The notes under the pieces were generated by a model. That model was not told where the DNA came from and did not search any database. It saw only the letters and a program-made list of their open reading frames with translations. Shown here piece by piece: positions 9,268 through 16,544 of a stretch of DNA of 64,000 bases (position 1 is its first letter; every line of letters starts with the position of its first letter). The stretch is from a virus: positions 124,001-188,000 of the IMG/VR virus record IMGVR_UViG_3300027759_004177, one strand, 5' to 3'. The translations under genes were made by a program, and so were the position numbers.

Positions 9268-9544
9268 GATACTCCTCAAATTCCCAGTATACACTACCAC
9301 GCTTTTCTGCGTCAATGATTGCCTGCTCAAAACCTGCGTCTGCAGCGTCCAGGCAACGAAGATCAATGGCCGCATCAAGCACTTGTAATATGGCCACGCC
9401 AACTTCGTGATTGTCAGTGCCTATCAAGTTTTCACCGATATCAATCAGGCTGTCTAACACGCTGTCTAATTCGTCCATGGTCAAGTCTTCTAACCGAACA
9501 CGATTTTCTAAAAAATCTTTGATAAGTTTTTCTGGGTTTTTCAT
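9257..9544 (-). CDS. Hypothetical acidic helical protein
   Basis: This 95-residue protein is rich in Asp, Glu and Leu (MDELDSVLDSLIDIGENLIG) and looks entirely helical, with no signal peptide or membrane segment. Its ATG overlaps the stop of the upstream gene as ATGA, and its end overlaps the TTG start of the UV endonuclease, placing it in an early operon. I do not recognise a family. Its charge would suit a small inhibitor or partner protein, but nothing in the sequence identifies a target. Confidence 0.6.
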   Translation of the reverse strand: MKNPEKLIKDFLENRVRLEDLTMDELDSVLDSLIDIGENLIGTDNHEVGVAILQVLDAAIDLRCLDAADAGFEQAIIDAEKRGSVYWEFEEYLVH

Positions 9545-9717
9545 TTCATCTCCATGATGCGTTTGATCACTTCCTGAGCATCTTTGTATTTACTTGTTTC
9601 CACAGCCTGCTCCAGATAGTCAAACTGCTGTTTGTGGAGATGGTTTATAAAATCTTGTATCTGATCACGGCTAATAGTGTAGCGTATCTGGTACAAGGGA
9701 TTGTCAGGTTTTTCCAT
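9541..9717 (-). CDS. Hypothetical 58-residue protein
   Basis: The likely product is MEKPDNPLYQIRYTISRDQ... with ATG at 9717, because an upstream extension would lie inside the preceding gene that stops at 9719. It is a short, mixed-charge, probably helical protein (QDFINHLHKQQFDYLEQAVE, then KDAQEVIKRIMEM). It is ATGA-coupled to the next gene. No family recognised. Confidence 0.5.
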   Translation of the reverse strand: MEKPDNPLYQIRYTISRDQIQDFINHLHKQQFDYLEQAVETSKYKDAQEVIKRIMEMK

Positions 9718-9718
9718 T

Positions 9719-9955
9719 TTATTTGTCCGTGTTGTATGGTCCAATGCCCATTTGTTTTTGATACTCTTCCTTGAGGATTTTTTTGCCGTCAATCATCATC
9801 ATACGTTTACCGGTGTCCTCGTCTGTAAATTCCAATATCCAATCACCTTCGATATCACCCGGGCACATGTATTTTTGGCAGTTGTAGACACCCACAGCAA
9901 AATGTATTACAAAATACGCCATGCCAAGAACAAACCAAAAACGCCAATGGTACAT
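9719..9955 (-). CDS. Small membrane-anchored hypothetical protein
   Basis: This 78-residue protein has one N-terminal hydrophobic segment (WFVLGMAYFVIHFAVGVY, residues about 6-23), then two cysteines (NCQKYMC) and a soluble domain with GDWILEFTDEDTGKRMMMIDG, suggestive of a small beta hairpin. The likely topology is a single-pass inner-membrane protein, with the C-terminal part on either side. It sits in a run of tightly packed early genes of unknown function. Confidence 0.55.
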   Translation of the reverse strand: MYHWRFWFVLGMAYFVIHFAVGVYNCQKYMCPGDIEGDWILEFTDEDTGKRMMMIDGKKILKEEYQKQMGIGPYNTDK

Positions 9956-9957
9956 GA

Positions 9958-10167
9958 TTAACCTTGAACAAATACTTCTACAGTTTGAACATGACCAACA
10001 AATTGTTCAAACGTCATGGTATCGTACGGGCTGTGACAGTAAAACGCTTCGGGCATTTTAACTCGCTGGCCATTTTTATAGCACTCGTGGAATGTTTTGA
10101 TGTTGTCTGGTTCCACATCATCCCAGGGACGATATTCATAACCCAAATAATTATAGATGCTATTCAT
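9958..10167 (-). CDS. Hypothetical 69-residue protein
   Basis: This small soluble protein is rich in aromatic residues (YNYLGYEYRPWDD, FYCHSPYDTMTFEQF). No membrane segment or known motif is visible. It abuts the neighbouring genes by a few bases and is probably co-transcribed from the sigma70-like promoter at 10873-10901. Confidence 0.5.
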   Translation of the reverse strand: MNSIYNYLGYEYRPWDDVEPDNIKTFHECYKNGQRVKMPEAFYCHSPYDTMTFEQFVGHVQTVEVFVQG

Positions 10168-10413
10168 TTAATAATCTCCAAAATAAACATTAAAGGCACG
10201 AGCATTGTGTTTGAGGGTACTGCGATTTCTTCGGTGTGGGCCACGATACACTATGCGAAAACGATATCCCAACTGACGTAATCCACGTCGAACTGTTTCT
10301 AACTGACTGATCGGAATCATACGCATTTCAGGATTTGCTTGCACAGTCATATACACATCATTAAAGCCGGCAATGAACGATTGTGTACGAAGTTCTTGTG
10401 GAACGTATGGCAT
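10168..10413 (-). CDS. Hypothetical basic protein
   Basis: This 81-residue protein has a strongly basic C-terminal half (LRQLGYRFRIVYRGPHRRNRSTLKH) that could contact nucleic acid. The N-terminal half is neutral. It lies one base from the next stop/start junctions of the same early operon. I do not recognise a family; nucleic-acid binding is inferred from charge only. Confidence 0.5.
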   Translation of the reverse strand: MPYVPQELRTQSFIAGFNDVYMTVQANPEMRMIPISQLETVRRGLRQLGYRFRIVYRGPHRRNRSTLKHNARAFNVYFGDY

Positions 10414-10414
10414 C

Positions 10415-10843
10415 TTAGTTGGCCTCGTAAGCGGCTTTGAGTTTTTTCATAAACTCAGCACGGATCTTGGCCGCTTGTTTGGGAGTGTACGGAGCATCAT
10501 CTTCACCAACTGATGTAGAGCCAATAACAAGACGTGGCTTGGTAACTTTGACGGTGCGTGGCTTGGCCGGCTTCTTGGGTTTTGCAAACGGATTTTCATC
10601 CTTGATCAAGCCAGTAAGCAGGCCTGTGGCTTCAGGCGTATTGAACTTGGGGTAAGAAATTGCCAAGTTGGTAAGAACATACTTGGCGGCGTCATTTTTA
10701 GTCATTGGGGTTGGCAATATTGCCATACTGATGTCTGTGTCACCTAACTTGGCCAACTGTTGGGCACGACTAATGTCGTTGGCAGTACGGAATTTTAACG
10801 CACCGTCGACACGGCTAAAACCTGCGAATTGAACTGTACTCAT
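10415..10843 (-). CDS. Hypothetical protein with basic, proline-rich middle
   Basis: This 142-residue protein has an N-terminal globular half (VDGALKFRTANDISRAQQLAKLG), then a Lys/Pro-rich linker (FAKPKKPAKPRTVKVTKPR), and a helical C-terminus (TPKQAAKIRAEFMKKLKAAYEAN). It is the first gene after the promoter at 10873-10901 and has a recognisable ribosome-binding stretch (AAGGAGCA). The family is unknown; the linker composition suggests binding to nucleic acid or another acidic partner (inference). Confidence 0.6.
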   Translation of the reverse strand: MSTVQFAGFSRVDGALKFRTANDISRAQQLAKLGDTDISMAILPTPMTKNDAAKYVLTNLAISYPKFNTPEATGLLTGLIKDENPFAKPKKPAKPRTVKVTKPRLVIGSTSVGEDDAPYTPKQAAKIRAEFMKKLKAAYEAN

Positions 10844-10872
10844 ATCTGCTCCTTATTAGTTACTATACAAGT

Positions 10873-10901
10873 ATTATACTATTTTGGGAATTATTGGTCT
10901 A
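10873..10901 (-). promoter_or_regulatory. Sigma70-like early promoter
   Basis: On the minus strand TAGACC and TATAAT are separated by exactly 17 bases, 30 bases upstream of the ATG at 10843. It is one of a family of nearly identical promoters in this window. Confidence 0.75.
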
Positions 10902-11037
10902 CCATTTTTTGAGGGTGTTTTTGACTGCGTTTATAGCGGGTTTTGAGCTCCACACGCTGGGGGCGAAACGGGGTGTCGCGAAAAAACAACACATTGTGAA
11001 TGCGTGTTCGGCGTGGGATTTGTTGCTGATTCTTCAT
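10891..11037 (-). CDS. Very small basic protein, possibly translated from a leaderless mRNA
   Basis: A 48-residue frame, MKNQQQIPRRTRIHNVLFF ... MVDQ, contains twelve Arg/Lys residues and few acidic ones. A near-perfect promoter (TTGACC, 17 bases, TATAAT) ends only nine bases before the ATG, so transcription would begin about three bases before the start codon and no ribosome-binding site would be present. The downstream promoter's -35 box lies across the stop codon. The placement and composition suggest a real early gene, perhaps a nucleic-acid or polymerase-binding peptide, but an untranslated small RNA is an alternative. Confidence 0.5.
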   Translation of the reverse strand: MKNQQQIPRRTRIHNVLFFRDTPFRPQRVELKTRYKRSQKHPQKMVDQ

Positions 11038-11046
11038 AATATAGTA

Positions 11047-11075
11047 ATTATACAATATTACGAATTTTAGGTCAA
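11047..11075 (-). promoter_or_regulatory. Sigma70-like early promoter
   Basis: Minus-strand TTGACC, 17-base spacer, TATAAT, immediately upstream of the small gene ending at 11037 and directly after the stop of the gene at 11076. Confidence 0.8.
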
Positions 11076-11291
11076 CTAGTGCAGGGTATTGGTCAGTTGG
11101 TCCGGATCTGTGTAGCCCAGTATTGCAAATATCTTGGCTAGTTTTTCTGGAACTTCAAACGGCATATTATCAGGTAGAAATACACTTTTTAATTCGCCAT
11201 TGGGTCCAAGTATAATACCATAGTCATCGTCTTCGATTTCTGTGTCATATAAACCATCTTCGATTGCTAATTCTTCTGATAACTTAGTCAT
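11076..11291 (-). CDS. Hypothetical acidic protein
   Basis: This 71-residue protein is strongly acidic (EDGLYDTEIEDDDYG) with a helical C-terminal part (PEKLAKIFAILGYTDPDQLTN). Its ATG overlaps the stop of the HExxH protein as ATGA, so the two are coupled and may act together. No family recognised. Confidence 0.55.
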   Translation of the reverse strand: MTKLSEELAIEDGLYDTEIEDDDYGIILGPNGELKSVFLPDNMPFEVPEKLAKIFAILGYTDPDQLTNTLH

Positions 11292-11899
11292 GATAGCTCC
11301 AGTTTGTATCTACTAATATACTTATTCACTTGTTTTTCTAATTTTAACATAACTTTACGATCTCGCCTAAAGTATCGGTTATACATGCGATACACTTTTG
11401 TCAAGACCATGTGCTGTTTATAAACTACCATTTCACTGGCCACATTAAAAGCATGAGCCTGTATTTCATCTTCACATCCTAGATAGTCCTGCATGGTTTC
11501 GTTGTATCTAGAATTTAGTCGATCTCTATAACCACGACCGTGACGGTATCCACGCCGACGGCAATAATATTGATGCAAGTATTCGTGAGTCAAGATGTCT
11601 GCCAAATGGAAACTCATTGCCGCCCAGTCGTAGTTTTTAAAACCAATTTTACGACAGCGTGGACTAAAGTTTAAGGTGATATAAACACAAGGTTCGTTTT
11701 GTTCATCTTCGTGCGGTCGATATTCGCCAAGAATGGTAAAGTTCTTGCGTGTCAAGTCCGGATCTCGTACACAGGCGAATCGCAACTGTGGGTCACGGAA
11801 CTGCATACGGATCAGGTGTGTGAATTGCTCGGGCGTAAAAGTCCGGCCACTGTGTCTTGTGGCCAGAGACTCCAAACGCTCAAGAGCTAGAAAAAACAT
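11288..11899 (-). CDS. Putative zinc metallopeptidase-like protein (HExxH)
   Basis: This 203-residue protein has the metallopeptidase motif H105-E-Y-L-H109 in DILTHEYLHQYYC, preceded by a helix (WAAMSFHLA). Downstream, CEDEIQAHAFNVASE offers an acidic third ligand, as in gluzincin-type or SprT-like proteins. The flanks are very basic (RRRGYRHGRGYRDR), suggesting contact with nucleic acid or phosphates. There is no signal peptide, so it should act in the cytoplasm. SprT-like DNA-protein crosslink proteases and anti-repressor-type peptidases are both conceivable; the substrate is unknown. Confidence 0.65.
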   Translation of the reverse strand: MFFLALERLESLATRHSGRTFTPEQFTHLIRMQFRDPQLRFACVRDPDLTRKNFTILGEYRPHEDEQNEPCVYITLNFSPRCRKIGFKNYDWAAMSFHLADILTHEYLHQYYCRRRGYRHGRGYRDRLNSRYNETMQDYLGCEDEIQAHAFNVASEMVVYKQHMVLTKVYRMYNRYFRRDRKVMLKLEKQVNKYISRYKLELS

Positions 11900-12214
11900 T
11901 TATTTAAATAAGATCAAGGCCATTATGACTGCTTGTAGTATAAATCCAGCACCAATGGTGATGATGTTGAACATGTCTTTGAGAATGATAGCACGTCCAA
12001 ATAACAGTACCAGGCCGGCCCACATGAACAACACTATGTCGATAGGCGGAGTACGATCACTCAACCCAGTCAGTAGTGCTAACAAGGTTGGAATGGTAGC
12101 ACAATGTATTACTATGGGTGCCAACCATCCTAGGGTGTCGGCACTGAGCTGACCAAAATGATTGCTAAAAAATTTACTTATAACAGGTTTGAAATTGTTG
12201 ATATCGAATTTCAT
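11900..12214 (-). CDS. Small multi-pass membrane protein, holin candidate
   Basis: This 104-residue protein has at least three hydrophobic stretches (WLAPIVIHCATIPTLLALL, IVLFMWAGLVLLFG, IITIGAGFILQAVIMALILF) after a short charged N-terminus. It is ATGA-coupled directly to the signal-anchored cell-wall hydrolase, the classic position for a holin. Size and topology would suit a class I holin. This is inference from topology and context, with no family motif recognised. Confidence 0.55.
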   Translation of the reverse strand: MKFDINNFKPVISKFFSNHFGQLSADTLGWLAPIVIHCATIPTLLALLTGLSDRTPPIDIVLFMWAGLVLLFGRAIILKDMFNIITIGAGFILQAVIMALILFK

Positions 12215-12792
12215 CGGTTTTCCCTATAAAAAATGTGACGACCAATTTTGGCCACTTGTGGTTTGCCCCAGCGTGGGTTTACATAGTCAGCATGATAATA
12301 CATGGCTTCCTTCATGCTGGGCAAACGGAAGTTTTCCAGTAGAACTTTTTTGGCCACTTCTTCACTTTCTTTGTAGTGTGCCGCATAAATGGGTTTGACT
12401 CGGCTGACACCATCACAGGTCCAACTGAACTGGCAAACGATTTTTTCATAGATTACATTTTTTTGATAAACCACACCGCACACATCACGTCCAAAGCGAC
12501 CGTCTTCCACACGGTTCATAGTAACTTGTGCTACTGCCACTTTGCCTTCAAACGGTTCTGTTGCGGCTTCGTAATAAATGTTTTTGGTCAAGCATTCCAA
12601 TTGTTTGGTCCGCTCTGTGACACTCACAAATCCCTGACGATAAACTTCGTTGTCGACTTTGAGAGTTTGTAATTTGGTATTGGTAACTACAACAACCACA
12701 GCAACCAAAACCATAAAGCAAATTAAACGCATTGATGTTTTTACTAGTTGAACAGCATCAAGGTGTTTAATCTTATCCAAAATTGCGATCAT
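12211..12792 (-). CDS. Signal-anchored cell-wall hydrolase (SleB / Hydrolase_2 family), likely endolysin
   Basis: This 193-residue protein has an N-terminal hydrophobic anchor (residues 22-38, LICFMVLVAVVVVVTNT) followed by the SleB-type domain: CLTKNIYYEAATEPFEGKVAV, VAQVTMNRV, VCGVVYQK and QFSWTCDG. SleB-family enzymes are lytic transglycosylase-like muramidases; the Glu in YYEA is the presumed catalytic residue. A single uncleaved anchor is typical of SAR endolysins, which accumulate in the inner membrane and are released at lysis. The neighbouring membrane protein is a holin candidate. A sigma70-like promoter at 12849-12877 and a good AAGGAGGA ribosome site precede it. Confidence 0.85.
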   Translation of the reverse strand: MIAILDKIKHLDAVQLVKTSMRLICFMVLVAVVVVVTNTKLQTLKVDNEVYRQGFVSVTERTKQLECLTKNIYYEAATEPFEGKVAVAQVTMNRVEDGRFGRDVCGVVYQKNVIYEKIVCQFSWTCDGVSRVKPIYAAHYKESEEVAKKVLLENFRLPSMKEAMYYHADYVNPRWGKPQVAKIGRHIFYRENR

Positions 12793-12848
12793 ATAATTCC
12801 TCCTTTTTTGGACTTCGTAGTTCTATTTAAGTATCGAAAACAATAGTA

Positions 12849-12877
12849 ATAATACTATATAAGTGACGCAAAGTCAA
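12849..12877 (-). promoter_or_regulatory. Sigma70-like promoter for the lysis genes
   Basis: Minus-strand TTGACT, 17-base spacer, TATTAT, about 56 bases upstream of the endolysin ATG. The remaining bases of 12793-12916 hold only the leader and the ribosome-binding site. Confidence 0.6.
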
Positions 12878-12916
12878 GGTAAGTATTGCCCAATGGCGAA
12901 AAACGCAGTTAAAACC

Positions 12917-14923
12917 CTACTTATTCTGGGATAAGTATGTAGTTAATGACACGTTTTGAGCCTGACTTTGGTAGATTTTGAGTCTGGGATCAGGATTGTT
13001 GTAGATATTTACACCTACCCCATTTAGGGCACGAGTGTTGAGAGTTTCGGCGACCGCGGCCCGAATTGAGTCTCCGGCCGCATCATTGGTTATAATATTG
13101 GCAAAAAACTGGTATCCTTCAACTTGTGTTTTGTCGCTGGCTGTTTGACCAATATTTTCAGCAAAACCCAAAAGACCCAATGTGGTACCCGATGTGAATA
13201 CTACTCCGGCACGATTCAAGTTGGCCACTTCGACAGCAACACGATCCAACATTGTGTACCACCCGGTGTTACAAACGGATGTGGCATCGGCCAATGTACC
13301 GGTAGTTGGTAATGAACTCAGTGCAGAGTTTACTGTTGTAACATTTGAAGTTATGATAGAAAACGGCAACAACAAAAGTGGATTGGGTGGCGTTCCATCC
13401 CCGGCACCTTCACTGCTTTCAGGAATTTCTGACGCCAAATATGCATTGTAAGCATTGCTGTAATCAATGATGGCCCGGTCGAGACTGGCCAAGGATGTGG
13501 TAATGCCTGCCTGGTTAGCCAATGTGTTATAGTTAGAATTTATAACATAGAATTTATTGGTGTAAGGATCACCGGCACAGGCACCAAGATAATCAACCAT
13601 TACAGGATTGCCCAGGGCTCCTGATCCGGTACCAAATGCATTGGTCAATGTGGTGACAGTACTGCCGTACAATATATTAGATGCAGAATTGGCTGTCAAA
13701 TACGATAAAGTTGGAGTTTCTAAAGTTAGCAAAAATCTGCTCATTTCTGCCCAAGACCTAAATCTGGCCTGTCCAAGTTTTTTTCCAAGGTACTGACCAA
13801 GCTCTGTGAATGTGTATATTCCCAAGGCATTTAGTGCTGAGTATAAGTTGGCTGGCACTACCTTGTTAAGATCGAGATAATCTGCTAGAGTTAACAATTG
13901 ACTGGCGTTGCCAGTACTGGTTGTTATTCCAGTTGCTGTAACTGCAGCGGCCAAATTGCCGCCGGTAACAGTTTTATAAATGTTCAGTACCACAGTAGGA
14001 CTATTGCCAGTGACAGCTTCTGTTATTGTTGTTTCTTTGAGTGTTGGAAATTCTATTTCGCCCACAAACGAAGAAACAGTGGTCATTACTTCTTCTTGTA
14101 TGGTGGTGGTTTTGACCGCTGGAACATCGGGCAGGTTGGTGATATCCAGGCCCACATTGGTCAATTGATCTGCCAGGGCATTCAGATAACCTAGATTTTG
14201 ATTTAATATGTTTTGACCAAACACATAAGGATCACCGATTTGTGTAATGTTGTTGATATCATACATGGTTCCCCAATTGGCCACGACATTGGCTAATAAA
14301 ACAGCATTGGTGCCAATACCATTGGTAACTAAATCTGTTGGACCAGCAAATCCCACTCCTGTTTGGGCATAGGTTGTATTTCTCAACATCGACATAGAAC
14401 TTACTGTATCAAAAACCTGTTGGGCATAACCTTGACTACGCTGATATATGTTGGCAAATCCCGAATAGCCCGAATCAAAAGGCAATTGGGCCTGTTTTTT
14501 AACAATGCCGCTAACACCAGTGAGTGTACAGTTTTTGATCACGTTACCATTAAATGATGCGCCAAATACATTTCCCGTGGTGGTATAAATTTTTCCAAGA
14601 TGTGATATAAAGCTGCCGGTTGCAATCACGGTATTGGCAGTCCAGGCAGTGATCGACGCACTACTGGTAGGAGTTACATTGCCTGGATATAGGTCTAATA
14701 AAAAATGACCAGACGTTATGGTACTGCCGATGGTATTTAATTGAGAGACAATGTTGGCAGTTTGACTGGGTGAAATACCCGAGTTGATGTAACAGTTGGC
14801 AAATGACGCTAAAGCCGAGTTGGTTTGATAGGCGGAGATATTGGCTAGTAGTGCCGGACTAGCACCAAGGCCTTGGCTGTTGATGATACTGCTGGTGGCA
14901 TTTAACGCAATGGCTGTGGCCAT
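12917..14923 (-). CDS. Large virion structural protein (baseplate/tail, unknown homologue)
   Basis: This 668-residue protein lacks a signal peptide and is rich in Asn, Thr, Ala and Ser, like the virion proteins in this window. It starts MATAIALNATSSIINSQGLG. Non-repetitive segments include GSTITSGHFLLDLYPG, LGKIYTTTGNVFGASF and VEGYQFFANIITND. It lies directly upstream of the PAAR spike gene (one base apart), so a baseplate hub, spike or adaptor role is likely by context. I do not recognise the family by sequence. Confidence 0.65.
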   Translation of the reverse strand: MATAIALNATSSIINSQGLGASPALLANISAYQTNSALASFANCYINSGISPSQTANIVSQLNTIGSTITSGHFLLDLYPGNVTPTSSASITAWTANTVIATGSFISHLGKIYTTTGNVFGASFNGNVIKNCTLTGVSGIVKKQAQLPFDSGYSGFANIYQRSQGYAQQVFDTVSSMSMLRNTTYAQTGVGFAGPTDLVTNGIGTNAVLLANVVANWGTMYDINNITQIGDPYVFGQNILNQNLGYLNALADQLTNVGLDITNLPDVPAVKTTTIQEEVMTTVSSFVGEIEFPTLKETTITEAVTGNSPTVVLNIYKTVTGGNLAAAVTATGITTSTGNASQLLTLADYLDLNKVVPANLYSALNALGIYTFTELGQYLGKKLGQARFRSWAEMSRFLLTLETPTLSYLTANSASNILYGSTVTTLTNAFGTGSGALGNPVMVDYLGACAGDPYTNKFYVINSNYNTLANQAGITTSLASLDRAIIDYSNAYNAYLASEIPESSEGAGDGTPPNPLLLLPFSIITSNVTTVNSALSSLPTTGTLADATSVCNTGWYTMLDRVAVEVANLNRAGVVFTSGTTLGLLGFAENIGQTASDKTQVEGYQFFANIITNDAAGDSIRAAVAETLNTRALNGVGVNIYNNPDPRLKIYQSQAQNVSLTTYLSQNK

Positions 14924-14924
14924 G

Positions 14925-15254
14925 TCATGGACCTACATATACGTTGGGAATACCTTCGGTGACAAAATGTTGTCCACAAGTGCAAGGTGCACCTAACATG
15001 GCAACTGGTCGCCATTCTACTAGAATGTTGGGAATACCCTGTGCTATCACTGCAGCGGCACAGACTGGATTAAATCCAGGTGCTTTGGGATTGTAAGGAT
15101 TGCCGTGTATAGTAATCAAAGATCCCACATAAGCCGTTGGCAAGCCAGCTGTACCAACTCTTACAGTCTGGGCTCCAAGTGCTATAACTCCCGGGGGTGG
15201 TGGAAATCCATTGACACTTGCAGGGATTCCACAGCTGGCTATTGGTACTGGCAT
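14925..15254 (-). CDS. PAAR-domain spike tip protein (gp5.4-like)
   Basis: This 109-residue protein has the PAAR layout: three glycine/proline-rich strands (MPVPIASCGIPASVNG, ALGAQTVRVGTAGLPTAYVGS), an internal His (ITIHGNPYNP) and cysteines (NPVC, PCTCGQH) that would bind the metal at the cone tip. In T4 the gp5.4 PAAR protein sharpens the central spike that pierces the outer membrane. The adjacent 668-residue protein is probably part of the same assembly. The full length is about the usual PAAR size, so no effector extension is present. Confidence 0.75.
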   Translation of the reverse strand: MPVPIASCGIPASVNGFPPPPGVIALGAQTVRVGTAGLPTAYVGSLITIHGNPYNPKAPGFNPVCAAAVIAQGIPNILVEWRPVAMLGAPCTCGQHFVTEGIPNVYVGP

Positions 15255-15566
15255 TTAAGTTATGATCCCACCTTTGGTAACTGGCTGAATACCTGTGGTA
15301 GTTTGGATATAGTGTGCTTCTAACTTATCTACTACCGGACTATGCATGATTACATGAGTTTTGTTCAGCGTTATATTAGTATTTATATCCGCAGAAAACA
15401 GGCTTTGCATGAGTCCCAGACCCTGTGGGCTAGGCACCACTGTGCAGGGTCGACTTACTACAAATGCTGAGTCAGTTTCTTCTACCAATTTGGCAATGGT
15501 TTCGTCACCATTGACCAGCTTGAAACACACGATACTGCCGGCATTGTAACCTTTTTGAATTAACAT
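15255..15566 (-). CDS. Small beta-barrel (Sm/SH3-like) phage protein
   Basis: This 103-residue protein has a sequence pattern recalling an Sm-like barrel: GSIVCFKLVNGDETIAKLVEE, followed by a Pro-containing strand (SRPCTVVPSPQGLGLMQS) and NITLNKTHVIMHSPV. T4-like phages often encode such short barrels of unknown role. It lies in a late-looking cluster between the PAAR gene and glutaredoxin. The RNA-binding or assembly role is undetermined; the fold is an inference from pattern only. Confidence 0.5.
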   Translation of the reverse strand: MLIQKGYNAGSIVCFKLVNGDETIAKLVEETDSAFVVSRPCTVVPSPQGLGLMQSLFSADINTNITLNKTHVIMHSPVVDKLEAHYIQTTTGIQPVTKGGIIT

Positions 15567-15568
15567 TT

Positions 15569-15817
15569 TTATCCTTTGAGTTGTTGAAAAAACTCGTTGT
15601 CTTGTTTGCTTAGTCCTTGATATCCACCTTCTACTAACAGTTCGCCATCTCTATAAATCTGTGGTACTGTTCTGTGCCCTTGTCCAACAATAAAATTTCG
15701 TGCATCTTCATCTTCGTCAATGCGTATTTCTGTATAGTCAATGCCTTTTAGTTTCAACAGGGCCTTGGCCTTGTCGCAGAACGGGCAATGTGTTTTTGAA
15801 TAAACTGTTATCATCAT
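15569..15817 (-). CDS. Glutaredoxin
   Basis: This 82-residue glutaredoxin has the active site C-P-F-C at residues 11-14, the TVPQIYRDG cis-Pro loop and the GGYQGL glutathione-binding end. Such phage glutaredoxins supply electrons to ribonucleotide reductase, and nrdB and nrdA lie just upstream in the same direction, separated only by SGNH-type genes. ATG at 15817 follows GAGG at a slightly long spacing; the next codon is also ATG. Confidence 0.92.
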   Translation of the reverse strand: MMITVYSKTHCPFCDKAKALLKLKGIDYTEIRIDEDEDARNFIVGQGHRTVPQIYRDGELLVEGGYQGLSKQDNEFFQQLKG

Positions 15818-15830
15818 TTTTATTATCCTC

Positions 15831-16544
15831 TTATAGTATTTTATCGTTTTTTAGCTGGGCAATAAATTTATCAATCCAATACTTGTAACCTTCACTGTTG
15901 GGGTGGAATCCGTCGTCACTGAGTAAATCAAGTCGAGCACAAGTTTCAAACATGCCCAACTGATCTTCCAATATCCAGTTGGTAAAATCAATTTGATCAA
16001 TTAATGTTTGTAAACTGGAAAATCTTTGAGTACCGTATTCACAGGTGTGTTGAGTCATTGTATTGGGGTCAGCAACAAACTGATTTAACATACAGGTATG
16101 ATATGCAGGTATACCAAGGCTTTTTAGATAACCCTGTGTTTTTACAATTTCTAATATGCTGTTGTAGTATAACTGTTCGTGATCCACAAAGGTATGATAA
16201 TTCTTAAACAACATGTTGGCAAAACTATGATCAAGATGATCCCATCCACCTGCTCCGCCGGTACAAACATAATACTTGTCAAATAGAAATTTTTGTTGAG
16301 CCCAGTTTTTAAATAATTCTTTATTGTCGGTACTTATGCACACATCATATCTTGACAGGCCGGTCCAAGACACGTAAACAACATCAAACTTTTCCCGAGC
16401 AGTGGCCATGACAACAGAGTCGGCAATGTACTTGTTGCCAACCCCAGACTGAGCCAAGTTAACAACCACAGGATCTGGTATGTGTTTTTTAATTAGGGGA
16501 GTTAAATCTTCAGCAAAACTACATCCACTAACCAAAACCTTCAC
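15831..16544 (-). CDS. SGNH/GDSL hydrolase-like protein (copy 1)
   Basis: This 237-residue protein starts MKVLVSGCSFAEDLT, where GCSF is block I of SGNH hydrolases with the nucleophile Ser. Near the C-terminus SDDGFHPNSEGYKYW is block V with the Asp-x-x-His pair. A Gly/Asn block (SGVGNKYIADS) lies between. The family includes esterases and acyl- or glycan-deacetylases. There is no signal peptide. It overlaps nrdB as ATGA. Two further SGNH-type proteins occur at 17668-18375 and 37336-37989. The substrate is unknown. Confidence 0.7.
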   Translation of the reverse strand: MKVLVSGCSFAEDLTPLIKKHIPDPVVVNLAQSGVGNKYIADSVVMATAREKFDVVYVSWTGLSRYDVCISTDNKELFKNWAQQKFLFDKYYVCTGGAGGWDHLDHSFANMLFKNYHTFVDHEQLYYNSILEIVKTQGYLKSLGIPAYHTCMLNQFVADPNTMTQHTCEYGTQRFSSLQTLIDQIDFTNWILEDQLGMFETCARLDLLSDDGFHPNSEGYKYWIDKFIAQLKNDKIL

